From: Catenulispora sp. EB89
Lineage (GTDB): Bacteria > Actinomycetota > Actinomycetes > Streptomycetales > Catenulisporaceae
NCBI RefSeq assembly: GCF_041261445.1
Contig: NZ_JBGCCU010000001.1
Span: 496,001-560,000, forward strand
Direction: 5' to 3'
Length of the DNA stretch: 64,000 nt
The notes beneath the pieces were generated by a model. The model had not been told where the DNA came from, searched no databases, and saw only the letters and a program-made list of their open reading frames with translations. The stretch's first letter is position 1. Each line of letters begins with the position of its first letter. A program made the position numbers and the translations under genes. This document shows positions 49,633 to 58,436 of the stretch, in pieces.

Positions 49633-49668
49633 GAAGCGCGGGAGCCCTCAGGACTCTCGCGCTTCTCC
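49633..49668 (+). terminator. Terminator after the DUF5926 gene
   Basis: A 12-bp stem (GAAGCGCGGGAG / CTCTCGCGCTTC, one G-U pair) with a 9-nt loop, 71 nt past the stop. Just upstream, CGCTATAGG / CCTATAGCG forms an inverted repeat and CGCTATAG occurs a third time. Confidence 0.7.
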
Positions 49669-49709
49669 GTTGTCGTACGCGCTGCGCGCTGCGCGCAGCG
49701 CACTACGCA

Positions 49710-50894
49710 CTACTGGTGCCGCCCACGTCTCCGCGTCGCGACATACAACCCCGCCCCGCCGCCGAGCCCGAGCACCGACAGCAGCGCCCACCAGAGCGAC
49801 CCGTCGCCGCCGTCCGAAGCCGTTGCCTTGGCGACGTTCGCGGCGGGAAGCGCAGGGCCGTTCTCCGGAGCGGCAGGACCGGGTTCGCCCTTAGCACCGC
49901 CCTTCGAATGCTTGCCATGACGTGCCGAGTGTGAGGGCGTGACATAAGCCGCCGGGTTCCGGGCGTCCCGCATCGTTGAGGGTGCCGCAGGACCCGGCGT
50001 CTGCGGATCGCCGACGTTTACCGGAGAGCTGCCCGGCGCGGACGATCCTGTGGTGGGTGTCGGGGTCGGCATCGGTGTCGTCACCGTCCCCGAGCTCTGA
50101 CACGCCACCTGCACATCGCCGAGGCGAAGCTTCTGCAGAGGTCCGCTATAGAGCTGCTTGCCTGCGCTGTCGTAGAAGACCCCACTGATACTCAGGTCCA
50201 GGTGCGCGTGCGCAGAGGTCGCATCCGTCTGTTGCCCCTGCATAGCGGTAGTGGCGTAGGTAACCTCAAGGCTTCCGTGATCCACACTCGTGACCCCGAG
50301 CTGAGCTCCGGTCACCGGCACCGTGGTCTTTCCGGTCCCGACCTTCGTACCGAGCACGGTCACCGAATCCGGAGCCGTGTGGACATACGTGTTCGCCCCC
50401 TGTGATGACGACGGCACGCACTCGGCATGGGTCTCTACTGAGGAGATCGCATAGAGCTTCTTCCCATGCAGCGTGTACTCCACGGCGGGCTGTGTGTCGG
50501 CCCAGTTCTTCGCCGGATCGGAGTGCGACTTGGACTGTGCCGGCTGGTCCAGCGTGATCCGGTCGAGCACCCCTGTGGGGTCCTGCGTGCCGTCGGCGGA
50601 GTCGTCGCCGCCGTTCTGCGCGACGGTGCTGGTCGCGTACGAGCCCTGGAACGCGTTGACCGACAGTGCCGGAACGCTGTCCACGGTCACCGTGATCAAC
50701 GTGCTCGCCGCCGCGTGCGTGCCGGCAGCGGCAGCGGTCGCAGTCGCGACAGAGGCGGTCCGCGAGACGCTCTGAGCGGTCGCCGCGTGGGCCGCCAGAC
50801 CCCCGCCGACCAGCGCCGTCCCGCCCACGGCGGCGGCCGAGACGAGGGCCAGGGCGCGCGGCGGGACCGTGCGTGAAAGTGCCATGCCGGACAT
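49710..50894 (-). CDS. Secreted, C-terminally membrane-anchored protein
   Basis: A 394-residue exported protein: signal peptide (about 1-40), an Ala/Thr-rich stretch, a beta-rich ectodomain with two widely separated Cys (AECVPS and VACQSS), a Pro/Thr/Gly-rich stalk, and a C-terminal hydrophobic segment followed by positive charges (WWALLSVLGLGGGAGLYVATRRRGRHQ-type end, without listing it fully). The layout matches sortase-type or simple tail-anchored wall proteins, but no LPxTG or LAxTG pentapeptide precedes the helix, so it is likely membrane-anchored. Some resemblance to SCO1860-like proteins is seen. Starts at 50894 or 50885 are both possible. Confidence 0.75.
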   Translation of the reverse strand: MSGMALSRTVPPRALALVSAAAVGGTALVGGGLAAHAATAQSVSRTASVATATAAAAGTHAAASTLITVTVDSVPALSVNAFQGSYATSTVAQNGGDDSADGTQDPTGVLDRITLDQPAQSKSHSDPAKNWADTQPAVEYTLHGKKLYAISSVETHAECVPSSSQGANTYVHTAPDSVTVLGTKVGTGKTTVPVTGAQLGVTSVDHGSLEVTYATTAMQGQQTDATSAHAHLDLSISGVFYDSAGKQLYSGPLQKLRLGDVQVACQSSGTVTTPMPTPTPTTGSSAPGSSPVNVGDPQTPGPAAPSTMRDARNPAAYVTPSHSARHGKHSKGGAKGEPGPAAPENGPALPAANVAKATASDGGDGSLWWALLSVLGLGGGAGLYVATRRRGRHQ

Positions 50895-51066
50895 GAAATC
50901 GCACGAACAGCGGCGGATCCGGCATTTCGCCCTTCACCGATTCGCGTCTCGAACATTCTTGTTTTGCGTCGAACCATCGGCGTGGGTACTGTGCTTCCAG
51001 CCCGGTCGCTGGTGCATCCCCCGTCGCCAGCGCCCGGGCGTCTAGGTACCGTGAGCTCTGCGCCTA

Positions 51067-51672
51067 TTACCCAGCGGAATCGCTGAGGCCCGGTCGCAGA
51101 TAGGCGTCAAGCATCTCGCTGAGCTCTTCCAGAAGCCGGTCCATCGGCACCGGCACCGCCGCTCGCGCCGACACCACGAACGACTGCGCCGTCAGCAGCA
51201 CCGTCCGCGCCTGCAACGCCACCGACCCGGGCCGGATCGACCCGTCCTCGTGCCCTTGTTCCAGCCGCACCGACAGCAGGTCCAGCGCGTAGTGCTGGAG
51301 CGGGCCGAAATCGCGGGTCAGATACGGCAGCAGGAACTCGGCGTCGGACTCCAGGATCTTGTGCATCAGCAGATCGCCGTGGAAGGCCCGCACCACCTCG
51401 ACGGTCCCGGTGACCAGCAGATCGCGCGCGCACCGGTCGCCGCCGGCCGCCTCCTGCAGGCCGGCGTTGCGCCGCACCACCCTGATCAGCTGCCGCCCGA
51501 GCACCTCGGTCAGCAGCGCGTCGATGTCCGGATAGCGCCGGTACAAGGTCATCCGGGACGCCCCGGCCCGCCGGGCCACCTCGGCCAGTGTGGTGTTGCG
51601 CAGTCCCAGGTCCAGCAGTGCGCTCTGGGCGGCGTCCAGGATCTTGTCGTCACTGTGTCGGCTGCGGTCCAT
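51067..51672 (-). CDS. TetR-family transcriptional regulator
   Basis: A 201-residue repressor with HTH at residues about 24-45 (TLAEVARRAGASRMTLYRRYPD) and a ligand-binding helical domain. It is divergent from the glycosyltransferase gene, with only 30 nt between starts, so it may control it. No clear palindrome was found in that gap. Confidence 0.88.
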   Translation of the reverse strand: MDRSRHSDDKILDAAQSALLDLGLRNTTLAEVARRAGASRMTLYRRYPDIDALLTEVLGRQLIRVVRRNAGLQEAAGGDRCARDLLVTGTVEVVRAFHGDLLMHKILESDAEFLLPYLTRDFGPLQHYALDLLSVRLEQGHEDGSIRPGSVALQARTVLLTAQSFVVSARAAVPVPMDRLLEELSEMLDAYLRPGLSDSAG

Positions 51673-51702
51673 TGCCCGTCACGCTACCTCTAGGCTCGGG
51701 GC

Positions 51703-52404
51703 ATGGAGGCGGAACCTGTCACAGAGGTCACATCGAGTGACGTCTTCGTCATCATCCCGGCATGGAACGAGGAAGAGCGGATCGCCGCCACGGTGCACGC
51801 CGCCGCCACGCTGGGAACCGTCCTGGTCATGGACGACGGGTCCCGGGACGCCACGACCCGCCGGGCGCGCCGCGCCGGTGCCCGGGTGCTGACGAACCGC
51901 ACCAACCTGGGCAAGGGCGCGGCGATGGCCGCCGGCGTCGCAGCGCTTCCCGACCGGGCCCGCTACGTCCTCTTCCTGGACGCAGACCTCGAGGACTCCG
52001 CGGCCAACGCGGGCCCGCTGGTCGAAGCCGTCCGGTCCGGGACCTGCGGCATGGCGATCGCGCTCCCGCCGCCGCAGCCCGGCGGCGGCCACGGCCTCGT
52101 GGTCGGCCTGGCGCGCGAGGGAATCAAAAGGCTGACCGGCTTCGAGGCCGCCGCGCCGCTGTCCGGGCAGCGCTGCCTGACGCGCGAGGCCGCCGGAGCG
52201 GTCCGCTACGCGTCCCGTTTCGGCGTCGAGGTGGGCCTGACCATCGACCTGCTCCGCGCCGGCTTCCAGGTCGCCGAGGTCCCCGCGGACCTGCGGCACC
52301 GGGTCACCGGCGAGGACTGGCGGTCCCAGATCCACCGGGCCCGCCAGTACCGCGACGTGCTGCTGGCCCTCAGATCACGGTCCCTGCCGCTCCGGAGTCC
52401 GTGA
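51703..52404 (+). CDS. Family 2 glycosyltransferase
   Basis: A 233-residue GT-A fold transferase. It starts with VFVIIPAWNEEERI, has the nucleotide-binding DDGS motif (VMDDGSRDAT), NLGKGAAMAAG and the DxD-type LFLDADLED. It lacks a C-terminal membrane segment, so it acts in the cytoplasm, possibly transferring a sugar to a lipid carrier. The catalytic end SGQRCLTREAA is short. The 3' end overlaps the convergent rhodanese gene by 35 nt. The acceptor is unknown. Confidence 0.87.
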   Translation: MEAEPVTEVTSSDVFVIIPAWNEEERIAATVHAAATLGTVLVMDDGSRDATTRRARRAGARVLTNRTNLGKGAAMAAGVAALPDRARYVLFLDADLEDSAANAGPLVEAVRSGTCGMAIALPPPQPGGGHGLVVGLAREGIKRLTGFEAAAPLSGQRCLTREAAGAVRYASRFGVEVGLTIDLLRAGFQVAEVPADLRHRVTGEDWRSQIHRARQYRDVLLALRSRSLPLRSP

Positions 52405-52693
52405 CGACCGCCTTGCCGGCGGCCTCCCACGCCTGCATGCCGCCGGTCACGTTGACCGCCTCCACGCCGTTCTCGGCGAGGTACTGCGCCACCTGCGCCG
52501 AACGGCCGCCGGCGCGGCAGATCACATAAACCGGACCCTCGGGCGCGCCGAGCTCCTCCTTGCGCGCCACGAACTCCGACATCGGGATGTGCTTCGCGGT
52601 CGGCGCGTGTCCGGCCGCCCACTCGTCGTCCTCGCGGACGTCGAGCAGCAGGCCGCCCTCGGGCAGCGAGTTCACGTCGGTCGTGGCCAGCAT
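52370..52693 (-). CDS. Rhodanese-like domain protein
   Basis: A 107-residue single-domain rhodanese, a sulfurtransferase or persulfide carrier. The active-site loop is CRAGGRS with catalytic C59. The ATG at 52693 has GAGGAG 6 nt upstream; a longer frame begins at 52753 but has no such signal. Other motifs are LLLDVREDDEWAAGHAPTA and the C-terminal GGMQAWEAAG. The gene is convergent with the glycosyltransferase and overlaps its 3' end. Confidence 0.92.
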   Translation of the reverse strand: MLATTDVNSLPEGGLLLDVREDDEWAAGHAPTAKHIPMSEFVARKEELGAPEGPVYVICRAGGRSAQVAQYLAENGVEAVNVTGGMQAWEAAGKAVVTDSGAAGTVI

Positions 52694-52801
52694 GGTGTAC
52701 TCCTCGGTCCGCAGCCGGTATGGCTCGGGATTGCTCGTTCTGGCTTGGGACATCCATCAAAGCATTACGGCGGGGCCACCCGGACCGGCTAGCCTGGGTC
52801 C

Positions 52802-54079
52802 ATGATTGACCTGCGACTCCTGCGCACAGACCCGGAGCGTGTCCGCGCCTCGCAGCGCGCCCGAGGTGAAGATCCGACCCTCGTCGACGCGCTGCTGTCC
52901 GCGGACGAGGCGCGCCGCGCGGCTGTCTCCCGCTTCGACACCCTGCGCAACGAGCAGAAACTGCTCGGCAAGCAGATCCCCAAGGCCGCGGGCGAGGAGA
53001 AGGCCGCGCTCCTGGAGCAGGCCAAGAAGCTCGCCGACGACGTGAAGGCGGCCGAGGCCGACCAGCACGAGGCCGACGGCGTCCTGCGCGGCCTGCAGCT
53101 GTCGCTGTCCAACGTGGTCATCGACGGCGTGCCCGAGGGCGGCGAGGACGACTTCGTCCTGCGCGAGACCGTCGGCACCCCGCGCGACTTCGCGGCCGAG
53201 GGCTTCGAACCGCGCGACCACGTCGAGCTCGGCAAGCTGCTCGGCGCCATCGACCTGGAGCGCGGCGTCAAGGTCGGCGGCGCGCGGCAGTACTACCTGA
53301 CCGGCGTCGGCGCGCTGCTGGAGATCGCGCTGCTGAACATGGCGATGGCCCAGGCGACCAAGTACGGCTTCACCCCGATGATCACCCCGTCGCTGGTCAA
53401 GCCGGAGGCGATGGCCGGCACCGGCTTCCTCGGCCAGGCCGCGGAGAACGTCTACCACCTCACCGAGGACGACATGTACCTGGTCGGCACCTCGGAGGTG
53501 CCGCTGGCGGCCTACCACATGGACGAGATCCTGGACGCCGGCAAGCTGCCGCTGCGCTACGCCGGCTACTCGTCCTGCTACCGCCGCGAGGCCGGCAGCT
53601 ACGGCAAGGACACCCGCGGCATCATCCGGGTGCACCAGTTCGAGAAGGTCGAGATGTTCTCCTACGTCCTGCCCGAGGACGCCGAGGAAGAGCACCTGCG
53701 CCTGCTGGGCTGGGAGAAGGAGTTCATCACCGCGCTGGAGATCCCGTTCCGGGTGATCGACGTCGCGGCCGGCGACCTGGGCAGCTCGGCGGCCCGCAAG
53801 TACGACTGCGAGGCCTGGATCCCGACCCAGGGCAAGTACCGCGAGGTCACCTCGACCTCGAACTGCACCGAGTTCCAGGCCCGCCGCCTGCAGATCCGGA
53901 TGCGCGGCGCGGACGGTGTACGGCCGCTGGCCACGCTGAACGGCACGCTGTGCGCCATGACCCGGATGATCGTCGCGATCCTGGAGAACCACCAGAACGC
54001 GGACGGTTCGGTGACGGTCCCGGCGGCGCTGCGGCCGTACCTCGGCGGGCGCGAGACGCTGGAGCTGGTCGCGGGTTGA
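52802..54079 (+). CDS. serS: Seryl-tRNA synthetase
   Basis: A 425-residue class II synthetase that charges tRNA-Ser. The N-terminal coiled coil (about 28-95) that grips the long variable arm is followed by the catalytic core with motif 2 ([17 protein letters not shown]), the [10 protein letters not shown] box and motif 3 ([18 protein letters not shown]). Length is normal. A very strong terminator follows. The tRNA-Ser(UGA) gene lies 10 kb to the left and is not linked in an operon. Confidence 0.98.
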   Translation: MIDLRLLRTDPERVRASQRARGEDPTLVDALLSADEARRAAVSRFDTLRNEQKLLGKQIPKAAGEEKAALLEQAKKLADDVKAAEADQHEADGVLRGLQLSLSNVVIDGVPEGGEDDFVLRETVGTPRDFAAEGFEPRDHVELGKLLGAIDLERGVKVGGARQYYLTGVGALLEIALLNMAMAQATKYGFTPMITPSLVKPEAMAGTGFLGQAAENVYHLTEDDMYLVGTSEVPLAAYHMDEILDAGKLPLRYAGYSSCYRREAGSYGKDTRGIIRVHQFEKVEMFSYVLPEDAEEEHLRLLGWEKEFITALEIPFRVIDVAAGDLGSSAARKYDCEAWIPTQGKYREVTSTSNCTEFQARRLQIRMRGADGVRPLATLNGTLCAMTRMIVAILENHQNADGSVTVPAALRPYLGGRETLELVAG

Positions 54080-54137
54080 GGTTGAGGTTGAGCGGTCGGG
54101 GACGGGCTTCGCCCGGCTCCGGCTGACAGAATGCGAC

Positions 54138-54181
54138 AGCGGCTGCCAATCGACTTGGATTCGATTGGCAGCCGCTTTGTG
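54138..54181. terminator. Strong terminator after serS
   Basis: A perfect 16-bp stem (AGCGGCTGCCAATCGA / TCGATTGGCAGCCGCT) with a 7-nt loop followed by TTGTGT. It lies between convergent genes and can stop transcription from both. Confidence 0.9.
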
Positions 54182-54196
54182 TCAGCGCCCGCTTGG

Positions 54197-55336
54197 TCAG
54201 TGACTGTGGGTCGAGCTCGACGCCGGGTCCTTGGGCGATTGCTTGTCGACGTAGGCGAGGTAGCCGTCGGCGAACGTCTGGAACGCTGGCGAGTCGAGGA
54301 GCTGCTTCCACTGGGCCTCGGTCAGGGCGTGCACGACCGGCGGGTTGTTGCCGTGGAACGTCTGACCCGTCCAGCGGTTGATCCAGGTGTCGCCGGGGAG
54401 GGGCCATCCGGTCCCCTTGTCATACGTCCCGTCGTGATACCAGGCCTGGTAGTCGTATCCGCCGCCCCAGAACCCGACGTTCCTCCCTCGGCTGTCGACC
54501 ATGACGCCCGTCAGCCTCGGAGGGAACGGGCCGTCGGCCGGAACGTTCCACAGCGCTCCGTGCCAGCCGCCGCCGGCTCCGACGGGCGTGCAATGGGACT
54601 TTCCGGCCAGGGCGTTGGGGACGTTCGCGCAGTCGTGGGAATCGATCAACCCCATGATCGGCTCGGGATGGCCGACCGCCAGGGGGGCCACGATGCCGGC
54701 GTCGACGAGCTCCCGGCCGGCGGCCGTGACGAGCTCGTAGGCGTCGGGCATGTAGACGTTGGCCGGATCCTCGGGATGGACGGCCAGGTACTTCAGCTCG
54801 GACCCGAAGTGTTTCGCGATGTCGGCGGACCACTGGTCGGCATCGGTGTACTCGTCCGCGTCGACCTTCTTCAGCAGGGCCTGGTCGACGCGCGGGTCGA
54901 GGCCGAGGTCGGCGGTGAACACCGGCACGATCCGGGCGGCGGGGAACACGGCCCGCACGGCCGTCTGGAAAGCCTCGCAGTTCGCCTGGTCGGCCGCGAC
55001 CCTCGGGTCCGCGGCCAGTGGGCGGGTCGTGGTGGGGCTGAGCGGGCTCACGTCGGCCCACTGGCGGTGCCCGCAGTAGTTCGTGTTCTGGTTCGCCGGA
55101 GCCGTCGCGGGGGTCACCTTCACGGCGTCGTCGCCGCGTGGCAGTGTGCTGACCGCGGCCCCGGCCGTCGCCAGTACCGCCAGCGCCACGCCGGCGCTCT
55201 GGTAGCGCCGCGTCTTGACCCTGCGCCGGTAGCCGGTCAGGACCGCGGGGACGACGTCGCCGGTCAGGTCGACGTCGTCCAACGCGTCGCCGAACAGCCG
55301 GTGCATCCCTTCGGTGTCGGGGTGTTCAGTTCCCAT
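54197..55336 (-). CDS. Membrane protein paired with the SigE-family sigma factor (putative anti-sigma)
   Basis: A 379-residue protein with a short cytoplasmic N-terminus (TEGMHRLFGDALDDVDLTGD), one transmembrane helix (SAGVALAVLATAGAAVSTL, about 46-65) and a large extracytoplasmic domain of about 300 residues with several Cys (YCGHRQW, ANCEAF, HDCANV, HCTPVG). It overlaps the sigma gene by 11 nt, so it is most likely its membrane-bound partner. The ectodomain is far larger than in usual anti-sigma factors and no zinc-binding HxxxCxxC motif is seen in the N-terminus. Its role is inferred from context. Confidence 0.7.
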   Translation of the reverse strand: MGTEHPDTEGMHRLFGDALDDVDLTGDVVPAVLTGYRRRVKTRRYQSAGVALAVLATAGAAVSTLPRGDDAVKVTPATAPANQNTNYCGHRQWADVSPLSPTTTRPLAADPRVAADQANCEAFQTAVRAVFPAARIVPVFTADLGLDPRVDQALLKKVDADEYTDADQWSADIAKHFGSELKYLAVHPEDPANVYMPDAYELVTAAGRELVDAGIVAPLAVGHPEPIMGLIDSHDCANVPNALAGKSHCTPVGAGGGWHGALWNVPADGPFPPRLTGVMVDSRGRNVGFWGGGYDYQAWYHDGTYDKGTGWPLPGDTWINRWTGQTFHGNNPPVVHALTEAQWKQLLDSPAFQTFADGYLAYVDKQSPKDPASSSTHSH

Positions 55337-55886
55337 AGGAGTTCTCCCAGAGCTCGGAATCGGAGGTGGCGAACCCGTCGCCGAGCAGCGTGCGCAGCCT
55401 GGCCAGGGCCCGCGACGACTGGCTCTTGACGGTGCCGGTCGAGCACCCGAGCGCGGCGGCCGTCGCCTCCACGCTCAGGTCCTCCCAGTACCGCAGCACG
55501 ACCACGGCCCGCGCCTTCGGCGGCAGCCGGTCCAGCGCCGCGAGCAGCGACAGGCGCGTGCCGACGGTCTGGTCCGGGGCGGCGCCGCCGTCGGCGATGC
55601 CGGACTCCCAGGCCTTGTGCCACAACGCTTTCCGCTCCCGGTCCGCTTTGCGGGCCGCGGTCCGGTAGGCGTTGATGAGGACGCGGTGCGCGTACGCGTC
55701 GACGTCGTCGACCCGCCGCACCCGGCGCCAGGCCCGGCACAGCTCCAGCAGCGCCGTCTGGGTCAGGTCCTGCGCGGCCTGGCCGTTCCCGCTCAGCAGG
55801 AACGCCGTCCGCATCAGGTGCCGCTGTCGCGCCCGGGCGAACTCGGTGAAGTCCGCGAGCTCTTCTTGATTGAGCTTGCCCAGCAC
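55326..55886 (-). CDS. ECF sigma factor, SigE family (Streptomyces type)
   Basis: A 186-residue ECF sigma factor. Region 2 includes LMRTAFLLSGNGQAAQDLTQTAL, and region 4 includes LPPKARAVVVLRYWEDLSVEATAAALG with the HTH CSTGTVKSQSSRALARLR. It belongs to the group often named SigE family in Streptomyces. The start is a GTG at 55886. The transmembrane partner overlaps its 3' end. No autoregulatory promoter motif was identified with confidence. Confidence 0.92.
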   Translation of the reverse strand: MLGKLNQEELADFTEFARARQRHLMRTAFLLSGNGQAAQDLTQTALLELCRAWRRVRRVDDVDAYAHRVLINAYRTAARKADRERKALWHKAWESGIADGGAAPDQTVGTRLSLLAALDRLPPKARAVVVLRYWEDLSVEATAAALGCSTGTVKSQSSRALARLRTLLGDGFATSDSELWENSYGN

Positions 55887-55981
55887 CTGATCCCCGCCCT
55901 CTGTGGTGTGCTGTCGTTCATGACAGCCGCTTCAGAGTGCTGACGCGCCGAGATGGTTGCAAAGGACTCTCAGGCGGGTTC

Positions 55982-56817
55982 TCAGACGGCCGCAGGCTCC
56001 GCCTCGTCCGGCGATTCCGCCGCGGCCACCACGCCGTCGCGCGGCAGCATGAGGTAGGCGTAGACCGCGGCGGCGACGAACAACAGGCCGGTGACGCTGA
56101 AGATGGTGTCGATCGGGCCCAGGTGGAGTCCGCCGACGTCGGCGTGGAAGTGCAGCATGACGGTGCTGATCAGCCAGCCGAACAGGATGGTCGAGCTGAG
56201 CTGGACGGCGCTCATGACCGGCGTGATCACGGAGATCACCCGGCCCAGCATGGCCCGCGGGGTGACCTGGACGAGCAGCGGTTCGATGGCGGTGTTGACC
56301 ATCGCGATCGGGAGCGAGGCCAGGAAGATGACCAGGATCGCGGCCCATATCGAGGTCTGCCGGGAGTAGGCCACGATCAGCAGGCCGGCCGTTCCGACCG
56401 TCGCCCACACCGCGTTCACCATGCCGATCCGCAGCACCACTCGGGTGGCGAGCAGGGCCCCGACGATGGCCCCGGCGCCGAGTGCCATGCCGAGCAGGCC
56501 GTAGAGCTTGGGTGCGGCGTGCAGGTTCCGGGTGGCGAAGAAGACGAGCCCGGCTTTGAACTCGGCCCAGAACCCGGATCCGGCCTTGGCGGTGGTGTGT
56601 CTGGTGTTGTCCGGTATCGGCACCGGCCTGATCGCAAGGAAGGACGCCGCTCTGACAACAGCACGCCGGACACCGCGACCGGTGCCCAGCTCTTCCCGCT
56701 CCCCAGTTTCGTCGCGATCCACAGGACCAGCGTCGTATTGAAGACGTAGTCGCCGACTTTTGAGACCGCCTGGCCGTACCAGAGCCGCGTGAAGTCCCGG
56801 TTGATAATCGTCTTCAA
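55982..56817 (-). pseudogene. MFS transporter, disrupted by a large internal deletion
   Basis: The start is probably TTG at 56817 with GGGGGA upstream, reading TIINRDFTRLWYGQAVSKVGDY, a typical MFS N-terminus. After SGVLLS near 56650 the frame changes and the sequence jumps to AASFLAIRPVPIPD and the second half (AGLVFFATRNLHAAPKLYG...). Relatives have about 140 more residues here (TM2 to TM6 including the motif A loop). So this is an internal deletion of roughly 400 nt with a frameshift. The C-terminal half (GALLATRVVLRIG, VTPRAMLGRVIS) is well preserved. It cannot make a working transporter. Confidence 0.8.
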
Positions 56818-56951
56818 AGCATGTCCCCCCGGCACATTTACCCACAGCGTTTTATCGACTGTCTATACGTAGTCTGAGCTTTGATGACGGACGCGAACTA
56901 GGCGAAGCTCCTGACGTCACCGTCCCACGGGTACTAGGGGGCTTCTCGCCA

Positions 56952-58346
56952 ATGAAACGCAGAACATCCAGCTTGCTCACCGCCGTCGCGCTGGTCTCGG
57001 GGGCGGCCGCCTCGGCGCTGGCCGTCGCGCCGGCGCATGCCGCGACCGACTCCGGGACCTGCGCCTCGGGGTTGGAGAAGCAGGCCCCGATCAGCTTCAA
57101 TCCGCCGGCCGCGGTGGCGCCCGCGAACATCATGATCCGGGTCGCCGGCAACACCATCGACCCGGCCGACGGCTGCAAGGCCGTCCTGGACTTCGGCGAC
57201 GGCCAGCAGGCGTCGTTGTCGACCGACGTCGACGTCGCGCACACCTACCAGAACCCCGGCGACTACCGCGTGACCCTGACGCTCCAGTGGCCGGGCTACT
57301 CCCCGGCTCTGGAAAGCGCCCACCTGCTGGTGGGGGGTGCCGCCGGGCAGGCGCAGGTCACCCGGATCGCCGGCGCGGACCGGCTGGACACCGCGGTGAA
57401 GATCTCGCAGAAGCAATGGCTCGCGGTGGACCCGAAGAGCAGCTGGGGCCAGGCCGAGACCGCGGTCATCGCGACCTCCGGCACGTTCCCGGACGCTCTC
57501 GCCGGCGGGCCGCTGGCGTTCTACAAGCGCGGTCCGCTGCTGCTGACGCCGCCGAACGCCGGGCTCTACGGTCCGGCGAACGACGAGATCAACCGCGTGG
57601 TGCCCAAGGGTCGCACCGTCTTCATCCTCGGCGGCTACGCCGCGGTCCCGGCGTCGGTCGACCAGCGGCTGATCAACGAGGGCTACAAGGTCCAGCGCTT
57701 CGCCGGCCAGACCCGCTTCGACACCGCGCTGCAGGTCGCGAAGTTCGGCCTCGGCGACCCGGCGAACGTGGTCGTGGCCACCGGCAAGGACTTCCCGGAC
57801 GCGCTGTCGGCCGGCCCGCTGGCCGCCGGTCCCCGGGCCACCTCGGTCGCCGGGCAGGAGCCGCAGCCGGCCGCGATCATCCTGACCGACGGCTCGAACT
57901 TCTTCGACCCGACCACTTCGGCGTACGTCAAGAGCAAGCTGGGCACCTCGAACTGCAACGCGGTCACCGCCGTCGGCGGCGCGGCGGTGCACGCGCTGAG
58001 CGCGCTGGCCGGCGGGCAGTGCCACAGCGAGCTGTACGGCGCGAACCGGTACGAGACCTCGGCGAAGGTGTTCGGCGAGTTCCCGCAGACCTACCTGGTC
58101 GGCGTGGCCAGCGGCGCGACGTTCGCGGACGCGCTGACCGGCGCGGCGTACGTGGCGAACGTGCAGCAGCCGCTGCTGCTGACGGACCCGAACAGCCTGC
58201 CCGACGCGATCGGCGGGTACTTCGACGCGATGGGCAAGCAGCCCGGGGTGGCTTATGTCGACGTGTTCGGCGGGCCGAAGGCGATCACGGACAACGTGTA
58301 CACGCAGATCACCGATGCTGCTCACACGGGGCAGTACAACCCGTGA
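56952..58346 (+). CDS. Secreted protein with cell-wall-binding repeats 2 (CWB2)
   Basis: A 464-residue exported protein. Signal peptide 1-31 (ending APAHAA), a PKD-like beta-sandwich (about 48-125; LDFGDGQQASLSTDVDVAHTY), then three CWB2 repeats of about 95-105 residues each, recognisable by RIAGADRLDTAVKIS, ATSGTFPDALAGGPLAF, VFILGGYAAVPASV, then RFAGQTRFDTALQVA with DFPDALSAGPLA, and YGANRYETSAKVFG with ATFADALTGAAY. CWB2 domains bind wall polymers in other Gram-positives, so it is probably a non-covalently attached surface protein. No catalytic domain is fused. Confidence 0.88.
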   Translation: MKRRTSSLLTAVALVSGAAASALAVAPAHAATDSGTCASGLEKQAPISFNPPAAVAPANIMIRVAGNTIDPADGCKAVLDFGDGQQASLSTDVDVAHTYQNPGDYRVTLTLQWPGYSPALESAHLLVGGAAGQAQVTRIAGADRLDTAVKISQKQWLAVDPKSSWGQAETAVIATSGTFPDALAGGPLAFYKRGPLLLTPPNAGLYGPANDEINRVVPKGRTVFILGGYAAVPASVDQRLINEGYKVQRFAGQTRFDTALQVAKFGLGDPANVVVATGKDFPDALSAGPLAAGPRATSVAGQEPQPAAIILTDGSNFFDPTTSAYVKSKLGTSNCNAVTAVGGAAVHALSALAGGQCHSELYGANRYETSAKVFGEFPQTYLVGVASGATFADALTGAAYVANVQQPLLLTDPNSLPDAIGGYFDAMGKQPGVAYVDVFGGPKAITDNVYTQITDAAHTGQYNP

Positions 58347-58436
58347 GGTTTTCTGCTGTGTTCGTCGGTCCGTGATGGCCGGTGTTTCCAGTGGCTAGTT
58401 GCTAGACGCTAAGCGCTAGACGCTTGGCGTGAGGCG

